Of a stretch of DNA of 64,000 bases, positions 42,333-51,502 are shown one piece after another. Numbering within the stretch: the stretch's first letter is position 1; each line of letters starts with the position of its first letter. Below the pieces are notes generated by a model. It did not search any database. It had not been told where the DNA came from and saw nothing but the letters and a program-made list of their open reading frames with translations. This DNA comes from Achromobacter xylosoxidans (GTDB lineage: Bacteria; Pseudomonadota; Gammaproteobacteria; Burkholderiales; Burkholderiaceae_B), in NCBI RefSeq assembly GCF_001457475.1, contig NZ_LN831029.1:3162001-3226000 (forward strand). The letters run 5' to 3'. The position numbers were made by a program, and so were the translations under genes.

Positions 42333-42351
42333 GATAATGGTTTCCATTTTC
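42333..42351. promoter_or_regulatory. Fur box upstream of fecI
   Basis: On the minus strand GAAAATGGAAACCATTATC (42351-42333) matches the Fur consensus GATAATGATAATCATTATC at 15 of 19 positions. It lies 27 bases upstream of the fecI start and would let Fur with ferrous iron repress the fecI-fecR-receptor set. Confidence 0.82.
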
Positions 42352-42394
42352 ATAAACAAACCCCCGCGCTCCGACCGCGTCCGCCGCCCTGCCC

Positions 42395-43150
42395 TCAATG
42401 CAGGATGCGCTCCAGGAACGCCCGCGTGCGCTCGTGCTTCGGGTTGTCGAAGAAATCGCCCGGCTCGCCCATCTCGATGATGCGGCCGCCGTCCATGAAC
42501 ACCACCCGGTCGGCGACGTTGCGGGCAAAACCCATCTCGTGGGTCACGCACAGCATGGTCATGCCGTCCTCGGCCAGGGAGGTCATGGTGTCCAACACCT
42601 CCTTGACCATCTCGGGGTCCAGCGCCGAGGTCGGCTCGTCGAACAGCATGATGCGCGGCTGCATGCAGAGCGAACGGGCGATGGCCACGCGCTGCTGCTG
42701 CCCGCCCGACAGCTGGCCGGGATACTTGCCGGCCTGGTCGGGAATGCGCACCCGCTCCAGGTAGCGCATGGCCAGATCCACCGCCTGGGCGCGCGCCATG
42801 CGCCGCACCTGGGTCGGCGCCAGGATGCAGTTTTCCAGCACCGTCAGGTGCGGGAACAGGTTGAAGTGCTGGAACACCATGCCGGCATCGGTGCGCACGC
42901 CGTCCACGGCGCGCAGGTCGTCGGTCAGCTCGACGCCGTTGACCACGATGGAGCCCTGCTGATGGCGTTCGAGCCGGTTGATGCAGCGGATCATGGTTGA
43001 CTTGCCGGAACCGGACGGCCCGCAGATCACCAGGCGCTCGCCTGCCCGGACCTGCAGGTTGATGTCCTGCAGCACATGGAATTCGCCATACCACTTGTGC
43101 ATGCCGGCGATGGCGATGGCGGGCGGCGTGGCGGCGGAAGGCGTGGTCAT
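42395..43150 (-). CDS. aapP: Amino-acid ABC transporter ATP-binding protein (AapP/GlnQ type)
   Basis: This 251-residue ATPase has a Walker A GPSGSGKS (residues about 45-52), signature LSGGQQQR, Walker [14 protein letters not shown] and the H-loop histidine in CVTHEMG. It powers the amino-acid importer formed with the two permeases encoded upstream. Its ATG overlaps the stop of the AapM gene by four bases. It is the last gene of the aapJQMP operon. Confidence 0.95.
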   Translation of the reverse strand: MTTPSAATPPAIAIAGMHKWYGEFHVLQDINLQVRAGERLVICGPSGSGKSTMIRCINRLERHQQGSIVVNGVELTDDLRAVDGVRTDAGMVFQHFNLFPHLTVLENCILAPTQVRRMARAQAVDLAMRYLERVRIPDQAGKYPGQLSGGQQQRVAIARSLCMQPRIMLFDEPTSALDPEMVKEVLDTMTSLAEDGMTMLCVTHEMGFARNVADRVVFMDGGRIIEMGEPGDFFDNPKHERTRAFLERILH

Positions 43151-44244
43151 CGGAGTTCCCCTTTTTTATAGCGATGCTCCAGCCACATCGAATAGCGCGA
43201 CAGGCCGAAGCAGATGCAGAAATAGATCGATGCAATGAAGAGATAGGTCTCGACGTAGGGCGTGGGCCAGGCCGGGTCGGTCAGCGCCGCGCGCCCCGAG
43301 CTGAGCAGGTCGAACAGGCCCACGATCAGCACCAGGCTGGTGTTCTTGATCATCACGATGGCGGTATTGGTGAGCGGCGCGATCACCTTGCGCAGGGCCT
43401 GCGGCAGCACCACCAGCCGCGTCATCTGCCACCACGACAGCCCCAACGCGCGCGAGGCCTCGGCCTGCCCGGGCGGAATGGCCTGCAGGCCGCCGCGGAT
43501 CACCTCGGCCAGATACGCGGCCGAGAACACCGTCAGCGCGATGCCGGCGCGCAGCAGGCTGTCGATGGTCATGCCGGCCGGCAGCATGATGGGCAGCACG
43601 ATAGACGCCATGAACAGCAGGCTGACCAGCGGCAGGCCCCGGATCAGCTCGATCACGCCGATGCTGATGAAGCGCGCCGTCGGCAGGCTGCCGCGGCGTC
43701 CCAGCGCCAGCAGCACGCCCAGCGGCAGTCCGGCGCCCAAGGCGCACACCGCCAGCAGCAGCGTGATCGGCAGGCCGCCCCACGACGAGGTCGGCACCCG
43801 CGCCAAGCCCAACATGCCGCCCTGCATCAGCGCCAGGCCCGCCAGCAGCCCCGCGATCCAGAGGACCGCCGTGCGCGCGCGCCATTGGCGCGGGCTGAGC
43901 GAGAACACCGTCATCGCCAGGATGAACAGGCAGACCACGGTGGGCCGCCATTGCTCGCCGGGCGGATAGATGCCGAACAGGATCTGGCGCATTTTTTCGC
44001 CCAGGAAGGCCCAGCAGGCGCCGCTGGCCTGACGGCAGACATCGCCCGTGGCGCCTGGCCAGACGGCATCGAGCACCGCCCAGTTCAGCAATTTGCCGGC
44101 AGCGGCCAGCACCAGCGCCAGCGTGGCCACCGTGGCGAGCGCGCTGGCGGCGCTGCCGAACAGGCGGTGCCAGGCGCTGTCGCGGCGCTCGCGCGGCGGC
44201 CGCAGGGCCTGCGGCGGCAGGGAGGAAGGATGGGACAGGCTCAT
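43147..44244 (-). CDS. aapM: General L-amino-acid ABC transporter permease (AapM type)
   Basis: This 365-residue inner-membrane permease has a longer N-terminal part than usual His/Glu permeases, as in AapM. The EAA loop is [35 protein letters not shown] near residue 265. The start at 44244 overlaps the AapQ stop by four bases. It forms the heterodimeric channel with AapQ. The frame reaching 44859 is an artefact of reading AapQ in another frame. Confidence 0.93.
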   Translation of the reverse strand: MSLSHPSSLPPQALRPPRERRDSAWHRLFGSAASALATVATLALVLAAAGKLLNWAVLDAVWPGATGDVCRQASGACWAFLGEKMRQILFGIYPPGEQWRPTVVCLFILAMTVFSLSPRQWRARTAVLWIAGLLAGLALMQGGMLGLARVPTSSWGGLPITLLLAVCALGAGLPLGVLLALGRRGSLPTARFISIGVIELIRGLPLVSLLFMASIVLPIMLPAGMTIDSLLRAGIALTVFSAAYLAEVIRGGLQAIPPGQAEASRALGLSWWQMTRLVVLPQALRKVIAPLTNTAIVMIKNTSLVLIVGLFDLLSSGRAALTDPAWPTPYVETYLFIASIYFCICFGLSRYSMWLEHRYKKGELR

Positions 44245-45389
44245 GCGCGTTGCGTCCTCAGGATGCGGCGGTTGTACAGGTTCATGAACAGCGACACGCT
44301 CAGGCTGATGCTCAGGTACACCGCCATCAGCACCGCCACGCCCTCGATGGCCTGGCCGGTCTGGTTGATGGTGGTGGTGATGACGAAGGACAGGTCCGGG
44401 TAGCCCACCGCCAGCGCCAGCGTGGTGTTCTTGATGATGGACAGGTACTGGCTGGTCATCGGCGGGATGATCACGCGCAGCGCCTGCGGCACCACGATCC
44501 AGCGCAGCGCGGCGCCGGGCTTCAGTCCCAGCGAATGGGCCGCTTCCCATTGCCCGGCGGGCACCGCGTCGATGCCGCCGCGGATGATCTCGCCGGAAAA
44601 CGCGGCCGAGTAGATCGTCAGCCCCACCAGCAAGGCGGTGAACTCCGGCGTGAAGGCGCTGCCGCCGGCGAAGTTCAGGCCGCGTAGCGCCGGCACGTCG
44701 GCGTGCAGCGAGGCGCCGCCCCACCCCGCCGCGGCCGCCACCAGCGCGACCGCCGCGAGCAGGCCCAGGCCGCGCCACGGCACGCGTCCGCCCACGGACC
44801 GTCGCGCCAGGCGCCACGCGCCCCACAGCAGCAGCGCCGCGGCGCCCAGCGCCCACCACAGCGGCTGCGTGTCGCCCTGCAGCGACAGGCTGGGAAAGAA
44901 CAGCCCGCGCACCGACAGGAACACGCCCGGCAGCGGTTGCAGCGCCTGCCGCGCCGGCGGCAGGTTGATCGTCACCAGGCTGTACCAGAACAGCAGTTGC
45001 ACCACCAGCGGCGTGTTGCGCACGGCTTCCAGGTAGACCGTGGCCACGCCCGTCACCAGCGGATGGCGGCTGCGGCGCGCCAGCGCCAGGCCGAAGCCCA
45101 GCAGCGTCGAGGCCGCGATCACCAGCGCCGAGATGTACAGCGTGTTGGCCAGCCCCACCAGGAAGGCGCGGCCGTAGCTGTCGGTCGGCTGGTACGCCAG
45201 CAGGCTTTCGGCGATAGGAAAACGGGCCGCCTCGCCAAGGTAGTCGAACCCCATGGCGATGCCGCGCTGGGTCAGGTTGGCGTGGGCGTTCCAGGCCAGC
45301 CAGCCCACGCCGCCGACGAAGGCGCCGGCGATCAGCAGCTGCGCCAGGACGGACCGGGCGCGGCCGTCGAACCAGAGTCGCTTGAACAT
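44241..45389 (-). CDS. aapQ: General L-amino-acid ABC transporter permease (AapQ type)
   Basis: This 382-residue permease has a helix near residues 17-32, the NTPLVVQLLFWYSL block, a long loop, and the EAA loop AVPAGQWEAAHSLGLKPGAALRWIVVPQALRVIIPPM near residue 295. This arrangement with an extended central loop is characteristic of AapQ and its homologues. It is 19 bases downstream of the binding-protein gene and overlaps AapM. Confidence 0.93.
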   Translation of the reverse strand: MFKRLWFDGRARSVLAQLLIAGAFVGGVGWLAWNAHANLTQRGIAMGFDYLGEAARFPIAESLLAYQPTDSYGRAFLVGLANTLYISALVIAASTLLGFGLALARRSRHPLVTGVATVYLEAVRNTPLVVQLLFWYSLVTINLPPARQALQPLPGVFLSVRGLFFPSLSLQGDTQPLWWALGAAALLLWGAWRLARRSVGGRVPWRGLGLLAAVALVAAAAGWGGASLHADVPALRGLNFAGGSAFTPEFTALLVGLTIYSAAFSGEIIRGGIDAVPAGQWEAAHSLGLKPGAALRWIVVPQALRVIIPPMTSQYLSIIKNTTLALAVGYPDLSFVITTTINQTGQAIEGVAVLMAVYLSISLSVSLFMNLYNRRILRTQRA

Positions 45390-45408
45390 GATGAGACTCG
45401 GCCGCCGA

Positions 45409-46530
45409 TCAGTTGAAGACGTACGGGTACATCAGGCCGCCGTCGCGATACAGGCGGTTCATGCCGCGCTCGAGCTTCATCGGGCTGTTCTTGCCGACGT
45501 TGCGCTCGAAGATCTCGCCATAGTTGCCCAGCTGCTTGACGATGTTGTAGGCCCAGCGCTCATCCAGCCCCAGCGCCTTGCCGTTGCCGGGCTCCTTGCC
45601 CAGGAAGCGGGCGATGCGCGGATCGTCGGACTTGAGCATGTCGTCGACGTTGGCCTGGGTGATGCCCATGTCCTCGGCGGCGATCGGCACCTGGATGACC
45701 CATTTGACGATGTCGAACCAGCGGTCGTCGCCATGGCGCACCGACGGCGTCAGCGCCTCGCTGTGGCCGCTGGCCGGGAAGATCACGTAGTCGTCCGGGT
45801 TCTGCGCCTGGGTCGCGCGCACCGCCGCCAGCGCCGAGGCGTCGGTGATCAGGCCGTCGCAGCGCCCGGAGAAGAACGCCTGGCGCGAGGCCGCGACGTT
45901 GTCGAACAGCACGGTCTTCAGGCCCAGCTTGAACTTGCGCGACAGGTCGGCCACCGTGACCTCGTTGGTCGAGCCGGTCTGCACGCAGATGGTGGCGCCG
46001 TTCATGTCCTTGGTCTGGGTGATGCCCAGGTCCTTGCGCACCATGAAGGCGTCGTACTCGTAGTAATTCGGGTAGGTGAAGTTGATGCCGTTGGCATCGC
46101 GCCGCAGGGTCCACGAGGTGGTGCGCGGCAGGACGTCGATCTGGCCGGTCTGCAAGGCGGTCAGGCGTTGCTGGCCCGTCAGCGGCACGAAGCGCGTCTT
46201 GCTGGCGTCGCCCAGCACCGCGATCGCGATGGCGCGGCAGGTGTCGACGTCCAGGCCCTTCCAGTTGCCGTCCTTGTCGGGCGCCGAGAAGCCGGTGGTG
46301 CCATGGCCGGAACCGCAGATGACGTAGCCGCGGGCGCGGATCTGGTCCACCGTGGGACTGTTGGTCTGCGTGACCGCGGCCGCCACCGGCGAGGCGCCGG
46401 TCGCGGGCGCCGTGGGTTGCGCCGCGGGTTGGGCGGCGGCCTGGGCCTGTGCCGGGAGCGGCACGGCGGCCGGGGCGCAGGCCGCGATGGCCAGGGCGAG
46501 ACAACGGTAAGTCTGCTTGAAGCTGAACAT
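45409..46530 (-). CDS. aapJ: General L-amino-acid ABC transporter binding protein (AapJ type)
   Basis: This 373-residue periplasmic protein has a signal peptide ending near residue 31 and an Ala/Gln/Pro-rich linker. It continues RARGYVICGSGHGTTGFSAPDKDGNWKGLDVDTCRAIAIAV in pieces, the AapJ family opening. Later blocks such as GATICVQTGSTNEVTVADL and ERNVGKNSPMKLERGMN fit. It binds a broad range of amino acids for the AapQM-P importer. The start at 46530 places the signal peptide at the N-terminus. Confidence 0.94.
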   Translation of the reverse strand: MFSFKQTYRCLALAIAACAPAAVPLPAQAQAAAQPAAQPTAPATGASPVAAAVTQTNSPTVDQIRARGYVICGSGHGTTGFSAPDKDGNWKGLDVDTCRAIAIAVLGDASKTRFVPLTGQQRLTALQTGQIDVLPRTTSWTLRRDANGINFTYPNYYEYDAFMVRKDLGITQTKDMNGATICVQTGSTNEVTVADLSRKFKLGLKTVLFDNVAASRQAFFSGRCDGLITDASALAAVRATQAQNPDDYVIFPASGHSEALTPSVRHGDDRWFDIVKWVIQVPIAAEDMGITQANVDDMLKSDDPRIARFLGKEPGNGKALGLDERWAYNIVKQLGNYGEIFERNVGKNSPMKLERGMNRLYRDGGLMYPYVFN

Positions 46531-46554
46531 GGCAATTCCCCTTGCTATGTGGTG

Positions 46555-46570
46555 AGCGCCTCGAGGCGCT
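46555..46570. promoter_or_regulatory. 16-base perfect palindrome upstream of aapJ
   Basis: AGCGCCTCGAGGCGCT is self-complementary over all 16 bases and lies 25 bases upstream of the aapJ start, after the lyase stop. It could be an operator or part of a terminator for the upstream gene; there is no T run. Confidence 0.35.
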
Positions 46571-46663
46571 TCGAGCCGGTCGGCCATGCGTGGCCGGCCG
46601 GTGTTGAACAGGTGCGCCGGAAGGCTCCGGCCGCGCGGGCGAGCGACGGCGCCCGCCGCGCGT

Positions 46664-47812
46664 TCAGCGTTGCGCCTGGTAGGCCGCCAGCGCGCCGCGC
46701 AGGTCGTCCTTGAGCGTGTCGACCTCCTCCAGGCCGATCGACAGGCGCACGATGGGCCGGTCGGTCGCCGGGAAGGCGCGGCCGGCCTGCAGCCCCGCCG
46801 GGTAATAGGCGGCCAGGCTGTGCACCCCGCCCCAGCTGGCGCCGATGGCGAAATGCCGCAGTGAGTCGAAGAAACCGTTGAAGGCCGCCTCGGGCGCCGG
46901 CGCCAGCATCATCGAGAACAGGCAGCCGTTGGTGCGGAAGTCGCGCTGCCACAGGCCATGGCCCGGGTCGGAGGGCAGCGGCGGATACAACAGGCGCTCG
47001 ACCTGCGGCTGCGCCTGCAGCCACTCGGCCACGCGCAGGGTCGCGTCGCTCTGCGCGCGCAGCCGCAGCGCCAGCGTCTCCAGGCCGCGCAGCACCAGGA
47101 AGCAGTCGTCCGGGCTGACCTGCTGGCCGAGGATGCTCTGGGTCTCCCGCAGCACGGCGTAGTGGTCGGCGTCGTTCATGCTGATGCTGCCCATCAGCAC
47201 GTCGGAATGGCCGCCGAAGAACTTGGTGGCGGCCTCAACGCTGAAGTCGACGCCGTGCGCCAGCGGCTGGAAGCCCAGCGGGCTGGCCCAGGTGTTGTCC
47301 ATCATGGTCAGCACGCCGTGGCGCCGCGCGGCGGCGGCGATGGCGGGCACGTCGGCCATTTCCATGGTGACGGTGCCGGGCGCCTCGATGCAGATCATGC
47401 GGGTGGCCGGGCGGATCAGCGCCTCGATGCCGGCGCCGATCGACGGGTCGTACAGTTCCACGTCCACGCCCATGTGCGCCAGCCACTTCTCGCCGAAGGT
47501 CTTGAGCGCGCCATAGCAGGCGGCCGACAGCAGCAGGTGGTCGCCGCCGCGCACGAAGCCCATCACCACCGTCATCAGTGCCGCCGCGCCGGACGGCGTG
47601 ATGACGCAGTGGCGGCCGCCTTCGAGCGCGGCGATGCGATCTTCCAGCAGGCGCGCCGTGGGCGTGCCGGTGACGCCGTAGCTGAAGCCGTCGGGCTGGC
47701 GGTGTTTGCGGTTGACGAAGGCGTCGAGCGAGTCGAACACCACGGTCGAGGCGCGCTGCACGGCGGGCGACAGGCTGGCGAAATCTCTATTAGTCTGATT
47801 GATAGCTTTCAT
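46664..47812 (-). CDS. Cystathionine beta-lyase / C-S lyase-like PLP enzyme
   Basis: This 382-residue Cys/Met-metabolism PLP enzyme binds the cofactor through K197 in EAATKFFGGHSDVLMG. D172 (DNTWASPLGFQPLAHG) contacts the pyridine nitrogen, and YGVTGTPTARLLEDRIAALEGG is typical. It probably cleaves C-S bonds in cystathionine, cystine or S-alkylcysteines to pyruvate, ammonia and thiol. It is upstream of the aap importer on the same strand and divergent from a LysR regulator, suggesting that it works on imported sulfur amino acids. Confidence 0.9.
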   Translation of the reverse strand: MKAINQTNRDFASLSPAVQRASTVVFDSLDAFVNRKHRQPDGFSYGVTGTPTARLLEDRIAALEGGRHCVITPSGAAALMTVVMGFVRGGDHLLLSAACYGALKTFGEKWLAHMGVDVELYDPSIGAGIEALIRPATRMICIEAPGTVTMEMADVPAIAAAARRHGVLTMMDNTWASPLGFQPLAHGVDFSVEAATKFFGGHSDVLMGSISMNDADHYAVLRETQSILGQQVSPDDCFLVLRGLETLALRLRAQSDATLRVAEWLQAQPQVERLLYPPLPSDPGHGLWQRDFRTNGCLFSMMLAPAPEAAFNGFFDSLRHFAIGASWGGVHSLAAYYPAGLQAGRAFPATDRPIVRLSIGLEEVDTLKDDLRGALAAYQAQR

Positions 47813-47920
47813 CTAATCTATTTGCTGGGCTTAGGAGTGATCGGGAACAGCGCCAGTGTCTGCCTTTCCTACCATTGCCTCAACAATCGAAGAAACTTAG
47901 TCAATAAGCGGGACTTATAG

Positions 47921-48835
47921 ATGGACATGCGCGAGATCCAGGTCTTCCGGGCCGTGATGCAGGCCGGCACCACCAGCAAGGCCGCCACCCTGCTGGGCAT
48001 TTCGCAGCCGGCGGTGAGCCAGGCCATCCGCAAGCTGGAAACCTCGTCGGAATTGCGGCTGTTCGAGCGCGTGCGCGGCCGGCTGGTGCCGACCCAAGAG
48101 GCCGGCGCGCTGATGGAGGAAGTGGATCGCTGTTTCGCCGGCTTCGAGCTGATCGAGCACCGCATCCGCAGCCTCAAATCGTTCGGCGTCGGGCGCCTGG
48201 CGGTGGGGTCGCTGCCGGCGCTGGGCACCGGCTTCATGCCGCGCGCGATCGCCGCGTTCGGCCTGCAGGACCGCCGCATCCAGATGTCGTTCCAGATCAT
48301 GAGTTCGCGCGAGGTGCTGCAACAGGTCACGGCCGGGCAACTCGATTTCGGCCTGATGGCCGACGAACTGTCGGTGGCCGGCCTGGAGCATTCGGAATTC
48401 CTGCGGGTGCCGGGCGTGATCGCCATGCACAGCCGCCATCCGCTGGCGGCGCGGCCGCGCATCACGCTGCGCGACCTGACCGAGCATCCCTTCATCGCGC
48501 TCAATCCCGAGGACGCCAGCCGCCGGCGCCTGGAAACGGCGCTGCACGACCAGGGCCTGGCGCTGCGGCCGGTGCTGGAGACGCCCTATTCCAATTCCGT
48601 CTGCGAGTTCGCGCTGCACGGCGTCGGCATCGGCCTGGTGCATCCGGTCATGGCGCTGGACTACCTGGCGCGCGGCCTGACCATCAAGCCGCTGGAACTG
48701 GACATCGGCTTTGCCTGCCTGCTGGTGTTCCGGCCCGGCACACCGCTTTCAGAGAACGCGCGGGCGTTGCTGAAAGCGATGCGCATCGAGCTGGACCGGG
48801 ATCTCAAGCGGATCCGGACGGCGCTCAGTACTTGA
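47921..48835 (+). CDS. LysR family transcriptional regulator
   Basis: This 304-residue LysR protein has an N-terminal helix-turn-helix (SKAATLLGISQPAVSQAIRKLETSSELRLFERV in pieces, residues about 18-52) and a standard effector domain. It is divergent from the C-S lyase gene across a 108-base gap and probably controls that gene and perhaps the aap operon. Its 3' end overlaps the copper receptor gene tail-to-tail by 11 bases. Confidence 0.93.
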   Translation: MDMREIQVFRAVMQAGTTSKAATLLGISQPAVSQAIRKLETSSELRLFERVRGRLVPTQEAGALMEEVDRCFAGFELIEHRIRSLKSFGVGRLAVGSLPALGTGFMPRAIAAFGLQDRRIQMSFQIMSSREVLQQVTAGQLDFGLMADELSVAGLEHSEFLRVPGVIAMHSRHPLAARPRITLRDLTEHPFIALNPEDASRRRLETALHDQGLALRPVLETPYSNSVCEFALHGVGIGLVHPVMALDYLARGLTIKPLELDIGFACLLVFRPGTPLSENARALLKAMRIELDRDLKRIRTALST

Positions 48836-50894
48836 AGCTCAGGCGCGCCCAGAAGGTGCGCCCGGGTTCGTTGAAGGCCGTGTTGGCGGCAAAGCCGAAA
48901 CCGGCGTCGCCCGCCAGGTTCAGGTGCTCGGCATAGGTCTTGTCGAACAGGTTGTCCACGCCCAGCGACAGCTGCACCTGCTTGCTGAACGCGTAGCCGC
49001 CGTTGAGCGAAAACACGCCGAAGCCGGCGCTCGGGCCGAAGTCCTTGCTGACGACGTTGCCCTGCTCGAGGGCGTAGCGGCGCTGCGCGGCCACCACGCG
49101 CCACAGGGCGCCCGCCGACCAGGTGCCATCGTCGTAGGCGGCGCTGAGCCGGGCTTCGAGCGGCGGCATCTGCGGCATGGGGCGGCCGTCGCTGCGGTTC
49201 TGGCCCCACGCATACGCCAAGGTGCCGCCCAGTTTCCAGCGCGGCGCGACCTGGTACGACACCCCCAGTTCGCCGCCGGCAATGCGCGCATCGACATTGC
49301 GCGCCTGGGCGGTCGCGCCCATGCCTCCCATGCCGCCCTTGCCATAGTCGAACAGGATGAAGTCGTCGACGTAGCCCGCATAGCCCGACACCCAGGCGTC
49401 GAGCGTATCGGTCTTGTATTGCGCGCCCAGGTCCAGTTGCGTGGTCTTTTCCGGTTTGACGCCGCGGAACGCGTTGACCGAACCGTCCGGCCCCTTGGTC
49501 GGCGAGAACAGCTCCCAGTAGTCGGGGAAGCGCTCCGCGTGGCCCAGGCCGATGTAGACGGTGGCCGGCAGCGCGGCCAGATCGCGTTCATAGCGCAGGA
49601 AGCCGCTGGGCAGCGTGTCGTTGCGGCGCTCGCCGGCCGTGGGGTTGGGCCTGAGCATCATCCTGGAGCCGGTCTCGCGGCGGAAGTCCTTGGCCGAGGC
49701 CCAGTCCACGCGCGCGCCGCCGATGACGCGGCTGTCGTCGGCGGCATGCCAGGTCAGTTCACCGAATACCCCGGTGTTGGCGAAGCTCGCGTCCTTGATC
49801 CAGCTGTTGGCGCGGTACGAAACCATGGCGTTGCCCTTGCGCGAGCGATGGCGGCTTTGCTGGAAGTCCAGGCCCGTCACCAGGCTCAGGTCGGGCGCCA
49901 GGTTCCAGGTGCCGGCGATGCGGCCGCCCCAGGTGGCGCGGTCCACGTTGGAGGCCATCGCCATTGGCATCATGCCGTGCGGGTCCGGCTTGCGCAGGGT
50001 GTAGTTGTCCATCACGTGGTCGGCGTAGTTGTAGTAGAGCTGCGCCTCCAGCTTGTCCAGCATGCCGCCCAGGTTGCGCTTCTCGGCGCGCAGCCCGAAG
50101 CTCTCGCGCTTGAACTGCGAGCCGTCCATGCCGCGGCCGGCATAGCGCGCCTGGCCGTCGCCGGTGCCCGCCGTCAATTCATAGACCGTATCGGCGTCGG
50201 GCGTGAAGCCCAGCGCCACGTCGGCATTCCATTTGTCCCAGCGCGACGGCACGGTGTTGCCGTCGCCATCCTTGTAGTCCTGCGAATGCGAGTGATTGGC
50301 CGTGAAGCGGGTGTAGACCTTGTCGTTGCCCACCGTCAGGTCGGCGGCCTGGTCGTTGCGGCCGTTTGATCCGCCCTGCAGGCTGCCATCGAAGCGCGCG
50401 TCGGCTTCGGTGAAGCGTGGCGTGTCGCGGTCGAACTTGATGGTGCCGGCCGAGGCGCCCGGCCCCCACAGCACCGTCTGCGGACCCTTGATGACGGTGA
50501 GCTTGTCGAAGTTCTCGGGCGAAATGTACGAACTGGGCGCATCCATGCGCGCCGGGCAGGCGCCCGGCATCGAGGTGCCATCGGTCAGGATGTTCAGGCG
50601 CGAACCGAACATGCCGCGCAGCACCGGATCGCCGTTGGTCCCGCCGTTGCGCACGGCCGAGAAGCCCGGGATGGTCTTGAGATAGTCGGTGCCGTCGCTG
50701 GCCGGCAGCGGCTGGCGCGGGATCTTTGGATCGGTGGTGACGGTCAGCGGGGCGCTTGGCGCCACGCCGGTGATGACCACCGGGTCGGTCATCGTGATGC
50801 CGTCGCTGTCGACGGTGTTCGACCAGGCGGGCAATGCCGCCGCCAACGCGGTGACCAGGCAGCTGGCCCGCAGGATTTCCTTTTTCTTGCGCAT
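48825..50894 (-). CDS. oprC: TonB-dependent copper receptor (OprC type)
   Basis: This 689-residue outer-membrane receptor has a signal peptide ending near residue 25. A plug domain follows (SDGTDYLKTIPGFSAVRNGG, DPVLRGMFGSRLNIL, VIKGPQTVLWGPGASAG) and then a barrel ending in FWARLSFKY. The motif C113-PAR-M117 matches the CxxxM copper site I recall in Pseudomonas OprC. Methionine/histidine-rich loops (PHGMMPMAMA, KGGMGGMG) also fit a copper ligand. It would import copper or a copper-bearing carrier. A DUF2946-like gene lies upstream. Confidence 0.92.
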   Translation of the reverse strand: MRKKKEILRASCLVTALAAALPAWSNTVDSDGITMTDPVVITGVAPSAPLTVTTDPKIPRQPLPASDGTDYLKTIPGFSAVRNGGTNGDPVLRGMFGSRLNILTDGTSMPGACPARMDAPSSYISPENFDKLTVIKGPQTVLWGPGASAGTIKFDRDTPRFTEADARFDGSLQGGSNGRNDQAADLTVGNDKVYTRFTANHSHSQDYKDGDGNTVPSRWDKWNADVALGFTPDADTVYELTAGTGDGQARYAGRGMDGSQFKRESFGLRAEKRNLGGMLDKLEAQLYYNYADHVMDNYTLRKPDPHGMMPMAMASNVDRATWGGRIAGTWNLAPDLSLVTGLDFQQSRHRSRKGNAMVSYRANSWIKDASFANTGVFGELTWHAADDSRVIGGARVDWASAKDFRRETGSRMMLRPNPTAGERRNDTLPSGFLRYERDLAALPATVYIGLGHAERFPDYWELFSPTKGPDGSVNAFRGVKPEKTTQLDLGAQYKTDTLDAWVSGYAGYVDDFILFDYGKGGMGGMGATAQARNVDARIAGGELGVSYQVAPRWKLGGTLAYAWGQNRSDGRPMPQMPPLEARLSAAYDDGTWSAGALWRVVAAQRRYALEQGNVVSKDFGPSAGFGVFSLNGGYAFSKQVQLSLGVDNLFDKTYAEHLNLAGDAGFGFAANTAFNEPGRTFWARLSFKY

Positions 50895-50981
50895 GGGATT
50901 CTCTGGATCTGAACAGGCTGGACGCGCGCGACCACGCGGGCCGCATCGGTGCGCGCCAGCAAAAAATGGAAAGGACGGGGT

Positions 50982-51386
50982 TCAGGCCAACAGAGGGGGC
51001 GCGCGCGGCTGCCGTGGCAACCGCGCCTGCGCGCTGGAGAAATGGATATCGATGGTGGGCGCCGGCAGCGCCAGCGGCGTGCTGGGCAACAGCCAGGCCA
51101 GCAACGCCAGCCCGGGCAGCGCCGCGCCGCCCAGCATGGCGCACCCGGCGAAACAGCAATGCGGCAATGCGCCGCTATGCTGCTGCACGTCCTGCGCGAG
51201 GCCGCCGCCAGCGTCCAGCGTGACCACACGCGGTCCGCTGGCGGTGCAGATGATGGTGGTGGCGCCGGGCGCGGTGCTGGGCCCGGCCAATGCGGCGGAA
51301 GCGATCAGCGCCTGGAAGACGAACAGGAACACCGCGACCAGCGCGGTGCAGCGTCTTCGGGCAACGGCGCCTGTGTGCATTCGCAT
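50982..51386 (-). CDS. DUF2946-like exported/membrane protein next to the copper receptor
   Basis: This 134-residue protein has an N-terminal hydrophobic helix (residues about 14-34, signal or anchor). A His/Cys segment follows (QQHSGALPHCCFAGCAM) and then a second hydrophobic stretch (AALPGLALLAWLLP). The pattern fits DUF2946, small proteins that often accompany copper genes, but the usual cysteine layout is only partly seen. The Cys/His cluster could bind copper. It is 87 bases upstream of the copper receptor on the same strand. Confidence 0.75.
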   Translation of the reverse strand: MRMHTGAVARRRCTALVAVFLFVFQALIASAALAGPSTAPGATTIICTASGPRVVTLDAGGGLAQDVQQHSGALPHCCFAGCAMLGGAALPGLALLAWLLPSTPLALPAPTIDIHFSSAQARLPRQPRAPPLLA

Positions 51387-51502
51387 CCTCTTGAAGTCGC
51401 GGATGGTAGCACGCAGGGCGCCGTGAAAAAGGCCTCGCGGGCAGCTGTAGGACGCACGGAAAGGCCAATCGCGCGGCGATCAGCCCCTTGCCTTGACGTG
51501 GA

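Noticed and set aside
43147..44859. A 570-codon version of the AapM permease
   Set aside because: The added part is AapQ read out of frame, and the ATG at 44244 overlaps the AapQ stop as expected for coupled genes.
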